Below, piece after piece: positions 9,451 to 18,459 of a DNA stretch of 64,000 nt. The notes beneath the pieces are model-generated. The model made no database searches and was not told where the DNA came from. It saw only the letters and a list, made by a program, of their open reading frames with translations. The DNA is from Curvibacter delicatus NBRC 14919 (GTDB lineage: Bacteria; Pseudomonadota; Gammaproteobacteria; Burkholderiales; Burkholderiaceae_C), in assembly GCF_001592265.1 (NCBI RefSeq), contig NZ_BCWP01000004.1, forward strand, positions 1-64,000, in the 5' to 3' direction. Position 1 is the stretch's first letter, and every line of letters starts with the position of its first letter. Position numbers and translations under genes: made by a program.

Positions 9451-11541
9451 ATGAAGACACTTCGGCAATGGCGCGCTCAACTGGGCGCCGTGATCATGGC
9501 GATTGCATGCCCGCTGGGCGCCATCGCCCAGCCCTATCCCGCCAAACCCCTTCTTCTGGTTGTTCCCTACGCCGCAGGCGGGGTTACTGATGGTCTGGCG
9601 CGCATGGTTGCCCAGCGGCTGAGTACGCGGTTGGGTCAGTCGGTGATGGTTGAGAACCACGCCGGAGCCATGGGGCAAATCGGTTTCGAACGCGTTGCCA
9701 AGTCAGCGCCTGATGGCTACACCATGGTGCTGGGCAATATTGGCAGCTTCCCAGACACAGCCGGCCAGCTCACGCCCGTGGTCGACCTGCAGCGGGACTT
9801 CGTACCGGTCTCGCTGCTGGCGCAGCTTCCCGTTGCTCTCATCGTCGATTCGTCCGTTCCGGTCAACTCGGCCAAGGAACTGCTGGATTACGCCGCCGCC
9901 CGGCCCGGCCAGGTTGCCTACGGCACCTCGGAAACCGGCAGCCCCAGCCACCGGGCCGGTGAACAGTTCAGGCAAGACACGAAAACGACGATGACGCGGG
10001 TGCCATTCCGCACGGATGCAGCCACACTCACCGCACTGGCATCCGGCGATGTCAAGGTGGCCTTTGCCACATTGGATGGCGTGGCGTTCTTCAGACCCAA
10101 AGAGAAGATTCGTGCCCTGGCGGTGACAGGCAACCATCGTTCGCCCTTGGCGCCCGGCGTTCCAACGTTCGCGGAAGCAGGCATCAAGGGGGTTGATGCC
10201 TTGTCCCAGTACGCGGTGCTGCTGCCGCGCGGCACACCGCAAGACATCGTGGCAACCCTGCACAAGGAACTCACGGCAATCGTCCAGTCACCCGAGTTCC
10301 AGAGCCAGATGGCTGAATATGGCATTGAAACGGTTGGCTCCAGCCCCCAGGAACTGGCCACCATCCTGGAGACATCGCGCGGTTCGGCTCGGTGGGCCGC
10401 TCTGGTGAAACATGGCGCGGCGCCTGCAGACCAGCCCAAGGCGGCTGCACCGGCCCCGGTGGTCACGGCGCCGATTGTCATCCCGCCCCCGGCCAAGCCC
10501 GCAGCCATGCCCACGCCCGCTCAACCGAGCCCAGTCGCTCCCTACAAGGTTGTCAAGGTCTTCTTTGGCACGGATCGCAAGCTGGTCCCCACCGCCAGTT
10601 CACCGCGCGATTTCTTTGCGTCGGAACGCGGGCGAGCCATCAGCTACGGCCATTGCGAAGTCAGCATTCCGCGGGATCACAAAACTGGAGAACTGGAAGC
10701 TCCTTCGTTGCTGCGGAAATATCTTGAGAACCCGGCCAAGCATGTGGTTCTGCTGCGGCTCAACCTGCGCAACAGAAACGAATTCATGAGCGACCTCAAC
10801 AGCACGATCGCAGAGAAAAAGACAAACTCCGCGCTGGTGTTCATCCATGGCTACAACAACACGTTCGAGGATGCCGCCAGGCGTACTGCGCAGATTGCAC
10901 ATGACATCGAATTTCCGGGTGTTCCCATGTTCTACAGCTGGCCCTCGAACGGCGCCACGCTTTCCTACGTCACGGATGGCAACGATGCGGACCAGGCCAT
11001 CGTGTACCTCAAAGCCTTTCTCAAGGATCTTGCGGTCAATTCAAAATTCACCTCCATCACCTTGCTGGCGCACAGCATGGGCAACCGGGTACTGACACAG
11101 GCCTTCGCCGCGCTGAAGAACGAGATTGACACCACGAAATTGCGGGTCTTCAAGGAGATCATCCTCGCGGCACCAGACATTGACGCCGACGTTTTCAAGA
11201 ACAATATCGTCCCGGCACTTGTGGCGAGCAAGTCCTCGGTCACTTTGTATGCGTCATCGCGCGACGGGGCATTGGCTGCCGCCAAGAAAATCAACGGCGA
11301 GCCCCGTGCTGGCGATTCGGAGGGAGGGCTGGTCGTCGTCAAAGGCATCGAGACCATTGATGCCACCAACGTCGATACCAATCTCTTCTGGGGCCTCGGC
11401 CATGCCTATGTCGCGGACAGCCGGAACATCCTGTCCGACCTTTCTTATCTCATCGTCAAGGGTCTGCATGCCACCTCCAGATACGGACTGGAGCCGGTAC
11501 CCGCGCCCAGCGGCACGCAATACTGGAAATTCAAGAACTAG
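9451..11541 (+). CDS. Secreted Bug/TctC-type binding protein fused to a DUF900 alpha/beta hydrolase
   Basis: The protein has 696 residues from the ATG at 9451, which follows GGGAGG; the longer frame from 9379 adds an implausible N-terminus. Residues 1-26 form a signal peptide ending AIA before QPYP. About residues 27-322 are a Bug-family (TctC-like) solute receptor, with the typical YPAKPLLLVVPYAAGG start and GxPTFAEAG near its end. A Pro/Ala linker (about 324-363) leads to a DUF900-type alpha/beta hydrolase. It has the strand-loop H466-G467, nucleophile Ser542 in AHSMG, acid candidates D576 or D578, and H651 in GLGHAY. Bug proteins are normally free-standing periplasmic receptors, so this fusion is unusual. 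It may bind and hydrolyse a carboxylate ester in the periplasm. No transporter genes lie beside it. Confidence 0.9.
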   Translation: MKTLRQWRAQLGAVIMAIACPLGAIAQPYPAKPLLLVVPYAAGGVTDGLARMVAQRLSTRLGQSVMVENHAGAMGQIGFERVAKSAPDGYTMVLGNIGSFPDTAGQLTPVVDLQRDFVPVSLLAQLPVALIVDSSVPVNSAKELLDYAAARPGQVAYGTSETGSPSHRAGEQFRQDTKTTMTRVPFRTDAATLTALASGDVKVAFATLDGVAFFRPKEKIRALAVTGNHRSPLAPGVPTFAEAGIKGVDALSQYAVLLPRGTPQDIVATLHKELTAIVQSPEFQSQMAEYGIETVGSSPQELATILETSRGSARWAALVKHGAAPADQPKAAAPAPVVTAPIVIPPPAKPAAMPTPAQPSPVAPYKVVKVFFGTDRKLVPTASSPRDFFASERGRAISYGHCEVSIPRDHKTGELEAPSLLRKYLENPAKHVVLLRLNLRNRNEFMSDLNSTIAEKKTNSALVFIHGYNNTFEDAARRTAQIAHDIEFPGVPMFYSWPSNGATLSYVTDGNDADQAIVYLKAFLKDLAVNSKFTSITLLAHSMGNRVLTQAFAALKNEIDTTKLRVFKEIILAAPDIDADVFKNNIVPALVASKSSVTLYASSRDGALAAAKKINGEPRAGDSEGGLVVVKGIETIDATNVDTNLFWGLGHAYVADSRNILSDLSYLIVKGLHATSRYGLEPVPAPSGTQYWKFKN

Positions 11542-11562
11542 ACCTTTCACCGAAACAAGATT

Positions 11563-11619
11563 GCTATATTTTCGATAGCTTGCCGCGCATATTCCAAGAG
11601 CAAAACAACCTGTTTTTCC
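11563..11619 (+). repeat. Dispersed hairpin repeat, copy B
   Basis: GCTAT-attttcg-ATAGCTTG is followed by CCGCGCATATTCCA, matching the modules at 7383, 21395 and 44848. It lies between the binding-protein/hydrolase stop codon and the methyltransferase ATG at 11643, in the direction of transcription. Confidence 0.8.
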
Positions 11620-11642
11620 ATAAAAGAACCGTCACCGACTCC

Positions 11643-12266
11643 ATGACCGAACCCGCCTTCAGCCCCGCCGCCGAACGCAACAAGCACCCCATCTTTGACA
11701 TGCTGCGCCAGTTGCTGCCCATGCAGGGCCGCGCGCTGGAGATTGCCAGCGGCACCGGCCAGCACGCGGCCTGGTTCGCCGCCCAGATGCCGCAATGGAC
11801 GTGGCTGCCCAGCGATGCGCAGGTTGATCTCTTTCCGTCCATCACCGCCCACGCGACCGCAGCGCACTTGCGCAATGTGCAGCCGCCCCGGTTGCTGGAC
11901 GTGCTGTCAGACCGTTGGTTGCCCGATGACGCATCAGGCCAAGCCCCGCTGTTCGACCTGATCTACTGCGCCAACATGCTGCACATCGCGCCCTGGGCCT
12001 GCTGTGCGGCCTTGATGCGCGGCGCTGCACGCCACCTGGCGCCGGGTGGCCAGCTCGCGACCTACGGCCCGTATCTGGAAGACGGGGTGCCCACGTCGGA
12101 GGGCAACCTGGCGTTCGACCAGAGCCTGCGCGCACAAGACCCGGCCTGGGGCATCCGCCGGCGCGAAGACGTGGAACGCGAGGCCCAGCACGCCGGCCTG
12201 CGGCTGGCCGCGCGCCACGCCATGCCGGCCAACAACCTGCTGCTGGTGTGGACACGGGCAAGCTGA
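11643..12266 (+). CDS. DUF938 SAM-dependent methyltransferase-like protein
   Basis: This 207-residue protein has a class I methyltransferase fold. The SAM-binding glycine motif is ALEIASGTGQHAAWFA (about residues 32-47), and the DUF938 signature FDLIYCANMLHIAPW follows at about 105-119. I chose the ATG at 11643 because family members begin close to the PAAERNKHPI segment and the upstream codons run into the repeat element. The substrate is unknown. It probably acts alone in the cytosol, with no functional link to its neighbours visible. Confidence 0.88.
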   Translation: MTEPAFSPAAERNKHPIFDMLRQLLPMQGRALEIASGTGQHAAWFAAQMPQWTWLPSDAQVDLFPSITAHATAAHLRNVQPPRLLDVLSDRWLPDDASGQAPLFDLIYCANMLHIAPWACCAALMRGAARHLAPGGQLATYGPYLEDGVPTSEGNLAFDQSLRAQDPAWGIRRREDVEREAQHAGLRLAARHAMPANNLLLVWTRAS

Positions 12267-12292
12267 GCGCGACGCGGGGATAATCCGGCCCC

Positions 12293-12760
12293 ATGTTGAC
12301 CTCTCTTTTCCCCTTGGGCTGGCAGCACTACCTGCTGGGCGGCCTGTTGATCGGCCTCGGCACGGCGCTGTTGTTTGTCTTCACCGGCCGCATCGGCGGC
12401 ATGAGCACGGTGTTTTCCAGCACCTGGTCTTACGTCGTCAAAGGGCCGTTCTTCCAGCAGCCGCGCTTCACCGGCTCACGCGGCTGGCGCCTGGTGTACG
12501 CGGCAGGGTTGGTTGTGGGCGCCGCCCTCTGGTGGCTGGGTTTCACCGATGGCACACCGCTCAGCACCCATGTGCCGGCCTGGCAACTGCTGCTGGGTGG
12601 CTTCTTTGTGGGCTACGGCGCGCGGCTGGGCAACGGCTGCACCTCGGGCCATGGCATCTGTGGGCTGGGCTCGCTGCAATGGCCGTCGCTGATGGCCGTG
12701 CTGACCTTCATGGCCACGGCCTTCCTCACCGCCAACCTGGCTGCGAGGTGGCTGGCATGA
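12293..12760 (+). CDS. YeeE/YedE-family membrane protein, first half of a pair
   Basis: This 155-residue integral membrane protein has about four hydrophobic segments. The family hallmark GNGCTSGHGICG lies at about residues 111-122; its cysteine is typical of YeeE-type transporters of sulfur compounds such as thiosulfate. It overlaps the next gene by four bases (ATGA), so translation is coupled. Together the two halves probably form one transporter that is encoded as a single chain in other bacteria. The exact sulfur substrate cannot be read from sequence. Confidence 0.85.
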   Translation: MLTSLFPLGWQHYLLGGLLIGLGTALLFVFTGRIGGMSTVFSSTWSYVVKGPFFQQPRFTGSRGWRLVYAAGLVVGAALWWLGFTDGTPLSTHVPAWQLLLGGFFVGYGARLGNGCTSGHGICGLGSLQWPSLMAVLTFMATAFLTANLAARWLA

Positions 12761-13191
12761 GCATGCAACAGAATTCCCTGCCGCGCGTTCTGGCCACGCT
12801 GGCCGCGGGTGCGCTGTTCGGCTTCGGCCTCTCGCTCTCGGGCATGGTGCGGCCGGAGGTGGTGCTGAGCTTCCTGCACTTCTCCGACTTCGGCCTCATG
12901 CTGGTGATGGGCGGCGCGGTGCTGGTGGTGGTGCTGGCCTACAAAGTGGTACCGCGCCTACTCAACCGCCCGCTGCTGGGCGACTACTTTCACACCCACC
13001 CGAGCGAATGGAACCGCGACACCGCCGTGGGCGCGGCGCTGTTCGGCATTGGCTGGGGCCTGTGCGGCGTCTGCCCCGGCCCGGCCATTGCCGGCCTGGG
13101 TACCGGCAACCTCGATCTGCTGTGGGCGCTGGGCGGCATTGCGCTCGGTGCGCTGGTACAGGGGCTGGTGGCCACGCGCAAGGCCCGCTAA
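12757..13191 (+). CDS. YeeE/YedE-family membrane protein, second half of a pair
   Basis: This 144-residue membrane protein starts at the ATG at 12757 inside the stop region of its partner. It has about four hydrophobic segments. LFGFGLSLSGMVRPEVVLSF near the start and GWGLCGVCPGPA at about residues 100-111 are the second cysteine motif of the YeeE/YedE (DUF6691-type) half. The ATGA overlap with the previous gene and the complementary motifs indicate a two-subunit transporter for a sulfur species. Confidence 0.85.
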   Translation: MSMQQNSLPRVLATLAAGALFGFGLSLSGMVRPEVVLSFLHFSDFGLMLVMGGAVLVVVLAYKVVPRLLNRPLLGDYFHTHPSEWNRDTAVGAALFGIGWGLCGVCPGPAIAGLGTGNLDLLWALGGIALGALVQGLVATRKAR

Positions 13192-13284
13192 GCCGGCGGC
13201 GCGGGGCGTCGACGCTTATCGCTTGGGTGACTGCGGCGCCGGCTGGGTGCAGGCATGCTCACGCATCGTTTTGGAGAAGCCCCG

Positions 13285-14409
13285 ATGGATGCCAGCACCT
13301 GTTTCCGTTTCTGCGTCGGCCGCACCGACCTGCACGCCACCCGCCTGCTGAGCGACCCCGATGCGCCGGCCGCGCGCCCGCTGGCCGAGGGCGAGGTGCG
13401 CCTGCGCGTGGACCACTTCGCGTTGACGGCCAACAACATCACCTACGCGGCCTTCGGCGACAAGATGAAATACTGGCAGTTCTTCCCGAGCGGTGCCGAG
13501 GGCTGGGGCTGCATCCCGGTCTGGGGCTTCGCCGAGATAGTGGAGTCGCGCTGCGCGGAGGTGAGCACCGGCCAGCGCGTCTATGGCTACCTGCCCATGG
13601 GCCACTACCTGGTGGTTCAGCCCGCGCGCGTGAACCGGCACGGTTTCATGGACGGCGCTGCACACCGGCGCGAACTGGCCGCCGTCTATAACCAACTGGT
13701 GTTTTGTGCCACCGACCCAGGCTACGACCCGGCGTTCGAAGGCCAACAGGCCGTCTTGCGCCCGTTGTTCACAACGTCCTTCCTGATCGACGACTTCATG
13801 GCCGAGCACGGGTTCTTTGGTGCGCACCAACTGCTGCTGTCCAGCGCGTCGAGCAAGACAGCCTACGGCACGGCCTTCTGTCTCTCGCGACGCGACGGTG
13901 CCCCCCGGGTACACGGCCTCACATCGGATGCCAATCTGGCGTTCACACACGGGCTGGGCTGCTATGGCGCGGTGAGCACCTATGAGCAGGTGACCGCGCT
14001 GGACCCCAGCGTGCCCACGGTCTACATTGACTTCGCGGGCAATGCCGGGCTACGCCGCACGATCCATGAGCACTTCGGCAACGCGCTGACCTACAGCTGC
14101 TCGGTTGGCGGCAGCCACTGGGAGTCGCTCGGTAGCGGTGGTCGGCTGCCCGGACCGAAGCCCGAATTGTTTTTTGCCCCGGCCCAAGTCAAGAAGCGCG
14201 TTGCACCACCGCCCGAGGGCTGGGGGCCCAGCGGCTTTGAACAACATCTGGGACTGGCCTGGAAGGCCTTCCTGCAAACCGTGAACAACCCCAGCCAGCC
14301 TTGGCTCACGATCCGCACAGCCCGAGGCACCGAAGCCGTGACCGCCGCCTACCAGCAACTGCTGGCCGGCCGCAGCGATGCGCGCGAAGGGTTGATGCTG
14401 GCGCTCTGA
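13285..14409 (+). CDS. DUF2855 family protein
   Basis: The 374-residue cytosolic protein resembles the DUF2855 family, whose layout is distantly similar to medium-chain dehydrogenase/reductases: an N-terminal barrel-like part (GEVRLRVDHFALTANNITYAAFGDKM) and a later nucleotide-fold-like half (LLLSSASSKTAYGTAFCL). I chose the ATG at 13285 because GGAGAAG lies just upstream; a longer frame from 13255 is less likely. The reaction is unknown. It is followed convergently, after only 11 bases, by the DUF3014 gene. Confidence 0.8.
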   Translation: MDASTCFRFCVGRTDLHATRLLSDPDAPAARPLAEGEVRLRVDHFALTANNITYAAFGDKMKYWQFFPSGAEGWGCIPVWGFAEIVESRCAEVSTGQRVYGYLPMGHYLVVQPARVNRHGFMDGAAHRRELAAVYNQLVFCATDPGYDPAFEGQQAVLRPLFTTSFLIDDFMAEHGFFGAHQLLLSSASSKTAYGTAFCLSRRDGAPRVHGLTSDANLAFTHGLGCYGAVSTYEQVTALDPSVPTVYIDFAGNAGLRRTIHEHFGNALTYSCSVGGSHWESLGSGGRLPGPKPELFFAPAQVKKRVAPPPEGWGPSGFEQHLGLAWKAFLQTVNNPSQPWLTIRTARGTEAVTAAYQQLLAGRSDAREGLMLAL

Positions 14410-14420
14410 GTGCTTACGCG

Positions 14421-15296
14421 CTACGGCCGTGGCGCGCTGGCGGCCAACGCCGGGGCCACGGCAGCCCCTGTGACCAGCTTGCGCACCTCCAGCAACTTGG
14501 CACGCAGGCGCCGGTGGTTCACAGGGCCGGTGCGGATCAGCATCTTCTGCCCGGCAGAGAGGGCTTCGAGCTTCGGGTCGGTGAATTCATAACGCACCCA
14601 GGGGCGTTCGGAAGGCACCGGCCCTTTCACGTCCACCAGGCCCACACCCACCGGGCCGTCCTGCACCGGTGCGGCCAGCAGCTGGTCGATCACCGCCACC
14701 AGCCGGTCATTGAAGTAACGCTTGGGAAAACCCACCTCTTCATACGCTTGCTGGAACAGCGGGTACAGGCTGACGTAGAGCCTGACGGCCTGCGCCGTGT
14801 CCACCGATTCCACGAAGAGCACAAACGGGGTGTAGCGCTGGCTGTTGTCAGGGTGGATGGTCTCGCTGCCCGCCTGGCCGCGGGTGCTGAAACGTCCGGG
14901 TGTGGGGTTCACCGGCCAGACCATGGGCGGCGCGTGTTCGCGTGCCAGGTTGTCGACCGTGGCCACCACGCGGCGGGCAAAGCTGTCGAGCTGCAGGAAG
15001 GTGAGCACGTTTTTCTTGCCCAGCAGATCGGTCAGCACGGCCTGCACATAGGCGTCGGAGTCGGCCAGGGCCGGCAACGGCTGCTTGGGCTGCGCTTCGG
15101 GCTCGGCAGCAGGGAGTGGGTATTGGATGGCGGGTTGGGATGCCACCGGTGCGGGCGCAGGCGCAGCAGCTGGCACGGGCACCGGGGGCTCAGCCGGCTC
15201 GGGCGCCACCTCGCTCGGGCGCATCCAGCCGAAGTAGGCTGCCCCCAGCACACCCGCCACCAGAATGAGGACCAGCACGACTCTGGACTTGTTCAC
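14421..15296 (-). CDS. DUF3014 membrane-anchored periplasmic protein
   Basis: The 291-residue protein has one N-terminal transmembrane anchor (about residues 6-24), then a Pro/Ala-rich spacer (about 28-75) and a conserved globular DUF3014 domain. That domain is recognised by the LDSFARRVVATVDNLARE and FVESVDTAQAVRLYVSLYPLFQQAYEEVGFP segments. It should face the periplasm. The family has no established activity. It is monocistronic and convergent with the DUF2855 gene. Confidence 0.88.
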   Translation of the reverse strand: MNKSRVVLVLILVAGVLGAAYFGWMRPSEVAPEPAEPPVPVPAAAPAPAPVASQPAIQYPLPAAEPEAQPKQPLPALADSDAYVQAVLTDLLGKKNVLTFLQLDSFARRVVATVDNLAREHAPPMVWPVNPTPGRFSTRGQAGSETIHPDNSQRYTPFVLFVESVDTAQAVRLYVSLYPLFQQAYEEVGFPKRYFNDRLVAVIDQLLAAPVQDGPVGVGLVDVKGPVPSERPWVRYEFTDPKLEALSAGQKMLIRTGPVNHRRLRAKLLEVRKLVTGAAVAPALAASAPRP

Positions 15297-15415
15297 GGTT
15301 TCCTCCCGCTATGCACGTTGAAACGCAGCCATGCTAGCACCGCACCCTCACCAACAAGGATTGCGGCGGCCCGCAGGCCCTTCTACACTGCAGGCTGCAC
15401 ATCAGGGAGGACAAC

Positions 15416-15802
15416 ATGAGCCAGAACTTCAACCCGGTCGGCTGGTTTGAGCTGTACGTGGACGACATGGCGCGCGCCAGGAAGTTTTACGAGACGGTGT
15501 TCCAGCGCCCTCTGGCCGACCTGCCAGCCGCATCGAGCGGCGACACGCAGATGGCGCTCTTCGCCATGGACATGTCCGTCCCCGGCTGCGCCGGCGCCCT
15601 GGTGAAGAGCCCGCGCAACAAGCCGGGCAACGGCGGGACGATGGTCTACTTCACGTGCCTGGACTGCGCCGTGGAAGCGGCTCGGGCGGCCGCGGCCGGC
15701 GGCACGGTGTGCCAGCCCCGGGTGAGCATTGGCGAATACGGCTTCATCGCCATCGTGCAGGACACCGAAGGCAATGCCATCGGCCTGCACTCGCGCCAAT
15801 AA
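15416..15802 (+). CDS. VOC (glyoxalase/bleomycin-resistance) family protein
   Basis: The 128-residue protein covers one full VOC module. It begins NPVGWFELYVDDMARARKFYETVF, the classic first beta-alpha unit, and ends GEYGFIAIVQDTEGNAIGLHS, the closing strand with a metal-ligand-type Glu/His region. Members bind a metal ion and act on small electrophiles, but the substrate is not evident. An AGGGAGGA-like ribosome-binding site precedes the ATG. The next gene follows after only nine bases, so the pair is probably one operon. Confidence 0.9.
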   Translation: MSQNFNPVGWFELYVDDMARARKFYETVFQRPLADLPAASSGDTQMALFAMDMSVPGCAGALVKSPRNKPGNGGTMVYFTCLDCAVEAARAAAAGGTVCQPRVSIGEYGFIAIVQDTEGNAIGLHSRQ

Positions 15803-15811
15803 ACTCAGCCC

Positions 15812-16138
15812 ATGGCCTTCGACCCTCATCTCGTCGATCTGATGCGCAGCGCGCTGCGGCAACGACACCACTTCACCGAGAAACGCATGTTCGGCACCTG
15901 GTGCTGGATGTGGGAGGGGCACCTGGTGTGCGGCGCGGGCGTGGGGCGCTACCTGTTCCGTGTGGGCAAGGCACTGGAAGCCGAGGCGCTGGCACGCCCG
16001 GGCGCTACGCGCATGGCGTCCAGCGGCCGGCCCATGAGCGGCTTCATCTGGGTGGATGCCGATGCCGCGCTCGACGAAGGGCTGGAGCGCTGGGTCGAGC
16101 TGGCCATGCGCTGCGTGGGCAGCCTGCCGCCGAAGTGA
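15812..16138 (+). CDS. TfoX N-terminal domain protein
   Basis: This 108-residue protein corresponds to the TfoX/Sxy N-terminal domain alone, with the characteristic EKRMFGTWCWMWEGHLVCGAG at about residues 22-42 and FIWVDADAALDEGLERWVELA near the end. Full-length Sxy proteins promote natural competence by assisting CRP, but many betaproteobacteria carry only this short domain and its role there is unproven. It is apparently co-transcribed with the VOC gene. Confidence 0.85.
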   Translation: MAFDPHLVDLMRSALRQRHHFTEKRMFGTWCWMWEGHLVCGAGVGRYLFRVGKALEAEALARPGATRMASSGRPMSGFIWVDADAALDEGLERWVELAMRCVGSLPPK

Positions 16139-16169
16139 CGCGAAACCTCGGCGCCTCGCGTTGACGGGT

Positions 16170-16183
16170 TTGATCCGCATCAA
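16170..16183. promoter_or_regulatory. Perfect FNR/ANR box upstream of the chemoreceptor gene
   Basis: TTGATccgcATCAA matches the FNR-family consensus exactly, in the 235-nt gap before the chemoreceptor gene. Its centre lies about 197 nt upstream of that ATG. I do not see a convincing -10 element at the canonical distance, so the transcription start is uncertain. Confidence 0.7.
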
Positions 16184-16252
16184 CGGTTGGTGTTCTAACG
16201 GCTGTTTCAGCCTTCTGCCCCCCGATGGAAATCGAGGGTTACTCCCAATGGA

Positions 16253-16259
16253 TACCCAT
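16253..16259 (+). promoter_or_regulatory. NarL-type heptamer upstream of the chemoreceptor gene
   Basis: TACCCAT fits the NarL heptamer consensus TACYYMT, and a one-mismatch copy (TACTCCC) lies at 16240-16246. Single heptamers occur by chance. The location between an FNR box and a putative nitrate-sensing receptor makes this one worth testing. Confidence 0.4.
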
Positions 16260-16373
16260 GATCGTATGTCGACATTTAGGTGGGTCATCAAAAAACAAGC
16301 TGCAGGAGCGAGGTCCTTGACTGAGATGTGAGGCATCGACGTTCCTCTCAGCACCAACAAAGAGGATCTCGAC

Positions 16374-18344
16374 ATGCAATTCATTGGCAATCTGAAAGTC
16401 ATCAACCGCTTTGCCTTGCTCGGCGCCATCGGGTTCGTGCTGACGCTCGCCCCCACGCTGCTGTACATGCGGATGGCTTACCAGAACATGCAGTTGGCGC
16501 AAGTCGAAGCGCACGGCATTCCGTTCACCAAAGCAGCCCTGAAGGTGATCCAGCTCACGCAGCAACACCGCGGTTTGAGCGCGCTGGCCCTGGGCGGCAA
16601 CACAGCGGCGCAGTCGGATCGCAGCAACAAGCAGAGCGAGGCCGACAAGGCCTACCAGGCGCTGGCGACGCTGATCGAAGGTGAAAGCCTGCTGGATGCG
16701 GCCTTGAAATCCGAATGGCAGACGATCCAGAAGGACTGGAAAGCCCTGAGCAGCCAGGTGGCCGCCGGCAACCTGGTGGCGCCGCAGAGCTTTGCGGCCC
16801 ACACCGCCGTGATTGAAAAACTGCTTGCGCTGACCGACCGGCTGGCCGATGCCTTCGGCCTGTCGCTGGACCCGGAGCTTGACAGCTACCAGTTGATCCA
16901 GTCGGTGCTGTATGCCCTGCCGGTTCTCAGCGAAGAGCTGGGCAAGTCGCGCGCCCGCGGCAGCGTCATGCTGAGCAACAAGGGGGCCTCACCGGCCGAA
17001 CGCCAAGCGCTGGCCGTCTTCATGGCACGCATCGGGGCGGAGAAGGAGCGTGTGCTTCTGGCCTACGGCAAGTCGGCCGCAGCCAACGGCAACGTCAAGC
17101 AGGCCCTAGACGGACAGGTGAAGGAGATGGTGTCGCTGACGCAGCAGGCCATCAAGCTGACCACCGAGCAGGTGATCACACCGGAAGAGCTGAGCTATGC
17201 GCCGGGGGATTACTTCGCCTTGCTCACCAAGACGATTGATGTGCAGGTCAAGCTCAACGACATGGCCATGGACGTGCTGGGGCAGCTGCTCGACGGCCGC
17301 GTCACCAGCCTGCAGCGCCAGTTGCTGGTGCTGATCGGCGTGCTGCTGACCCTGGGTGTGCTGGGGGCGATGGTGGGCATCGTGGCGGCACGCTCCATCA
17401 CGCAGCAGCTGGGTGGCGAGCCGAGCGAGGTGATGGCCATCGCCAATGCGGTTGCCGAGGGCGACCTCAGCTCCCGCATCCGCCTGCAGCAAGACGCGCA
17501 GGCCAGCATCATGGGCGCTATGGCGGCCATGCAGAGCTCCCTGCAAAAAGTGGTTGGCACCGTTCGCCAGAGCTCCGAGGCACTGGCCTCCGCCAGTGAC
17601 CAGATCGCCCAGGGCAATCAGGACCTGTCGGCCCGCACCGAAAGCCAGGCCAGCGCGCTGGAAGAAACCGCAGCCTCCATGGAGGAACTGGGCTCTACCG
17701 TCAAACAGAACGCCGACAACGCCCGCCAGGCCAACCAGCTGGCGCAAAGCGCCAGCACGGTGGCCGTCAAGGGCGGTGAGGTGGTGGCCCAGGTGGTGGA
17801 CACCATGAAGGGCATCAACGACAGTTCACGCAAGATTGCCGACATCATCAGCGTCATTGACGGCATTGCCTTCCAGACCAACATCCTGGCACTGAACGCC
17901 GCGGTGGAAGCCGCGCGTGCCGGCGAACAGGGCCGCGGTTTTGCCGTGGTGGCCAGCGAGGTGCGCAGTCTGGCCGGCCGCAGTGCGGAAGCGGCAAAGG
18001 AAATCAAGACGCTCATCACCGACAGCGTGGAGCGTGTCGAACAAGGTACCGCGCTGGTGGACCAGGCCGGCACCACCATGAGCGAGGTGGTCAGCAGCAT
18101 CCGGCGCGTGACCGACATCATGGGCGAAATCAGTGCCGCCAGCTCGGAGCAGAGTTCCGGCGTGGCGCAGATCGGTGAAGCTGTGGTTCAGATGGATCAG
18201 TCGACACAGCAGAACGCCTCGCTGGTGGAAGAGATGGCATCGGCCGCCTCCAGCTTGCGCGGGCAGGCCCAGGAACTGGTTCAGGCCGTGGCCGTGTTCA
18301 AGCTGTCGCACGGTCAGCGGCCGGCCTTGCTGACCGCGTCTTGA
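16374..18344 (+). CDS. Methyl-accepting chemotaxis protein with NIT-like sensor domain
   Basis: This 656-residue inner-membrane chemoreceptor has a transmembrane helix at about residues 13-33, a large helical periplasmic domain, and a second helix at about 315-342. A HAMP domain and the signalling hairpin follow, with the conserved tip around [20 protein letters not shown]. The periplasmic part begins with [16 protein letters not shown], resembling the Q-x-E-R-G-x-S start of nitrate/nitrite-sensing NIT domains, with His in place of the usual Glu. There is no C-terminal CheR-tethering pentapeptide. AGAGGA precedes the ATG. An FNR box and NarL-like heptamer lie upstream, and a nitrate-respiration locus lies 30 kb away. 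Ligand identity is inferred. Confidence 0.92.
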   Translation: MQFIGNLKVINRFALLGAIGFVLTLAPTLLYMRMAYQNMQLAQVEAHGIPFTKAALKVIQLTQQHRGLSALALGGNTAAQSDRSNKQSEADKAYQALATLIEGESLLDAALKSEWQTIQKDWKALSSQVAAGNLVAPQSFAAHTAVIEKLLALTDRLADAFGLSLDPELDSYQLIQSVLYALPVLSEELGKSRARGSVMLSNKGASPAERQALAVFMARIGAEKERVLLAYGKSAAANGNVKQALDGQVKEMVSLTQQAIKLTTEQVITPEELSYAPGDYFALLTKTIDVQVKLNDMAMDVLGQLLDGRVTSLQRQLLVLIGVLLTLGVLGAMVGIVAARSITQQLGGEPSEVMAIANAVAEGDLSSRIRLQQDAQASIMGAMAAMQSSLQKVVGTVRQSSEALASASDQIAQGNQDLSARTESQASALEETAASMEELGSTVKQNADNARQANQLAQSASTVAVKGGEVVAQVVDTMKGINDSSRKIADIISVIDGIAFQTNILALNAAVEAARAGEQGRGFAVVASEVRSLAGRSAEAAKEIKTLITDSVERVEQGTALVDQAGTTMSEVVSSIRRVTDIMGEISAASSEQSSGVAQIGEAVVQMDQSTQQNASLVEEMASAASSLRGQAQELVQAVAVFKLSHGQRPALLTAS

Positions 18345-18459
18345 GCGGCGGCGGTCGCACCACCGCCTCATGCAACTTCACACTTCTTTGCCAGCCTGAC
18401 CGGTGTCGTGACACCTGGCCGGGCTAGGCTCGTGCCCGGTCTCAAGACAAGGAGTGGCA

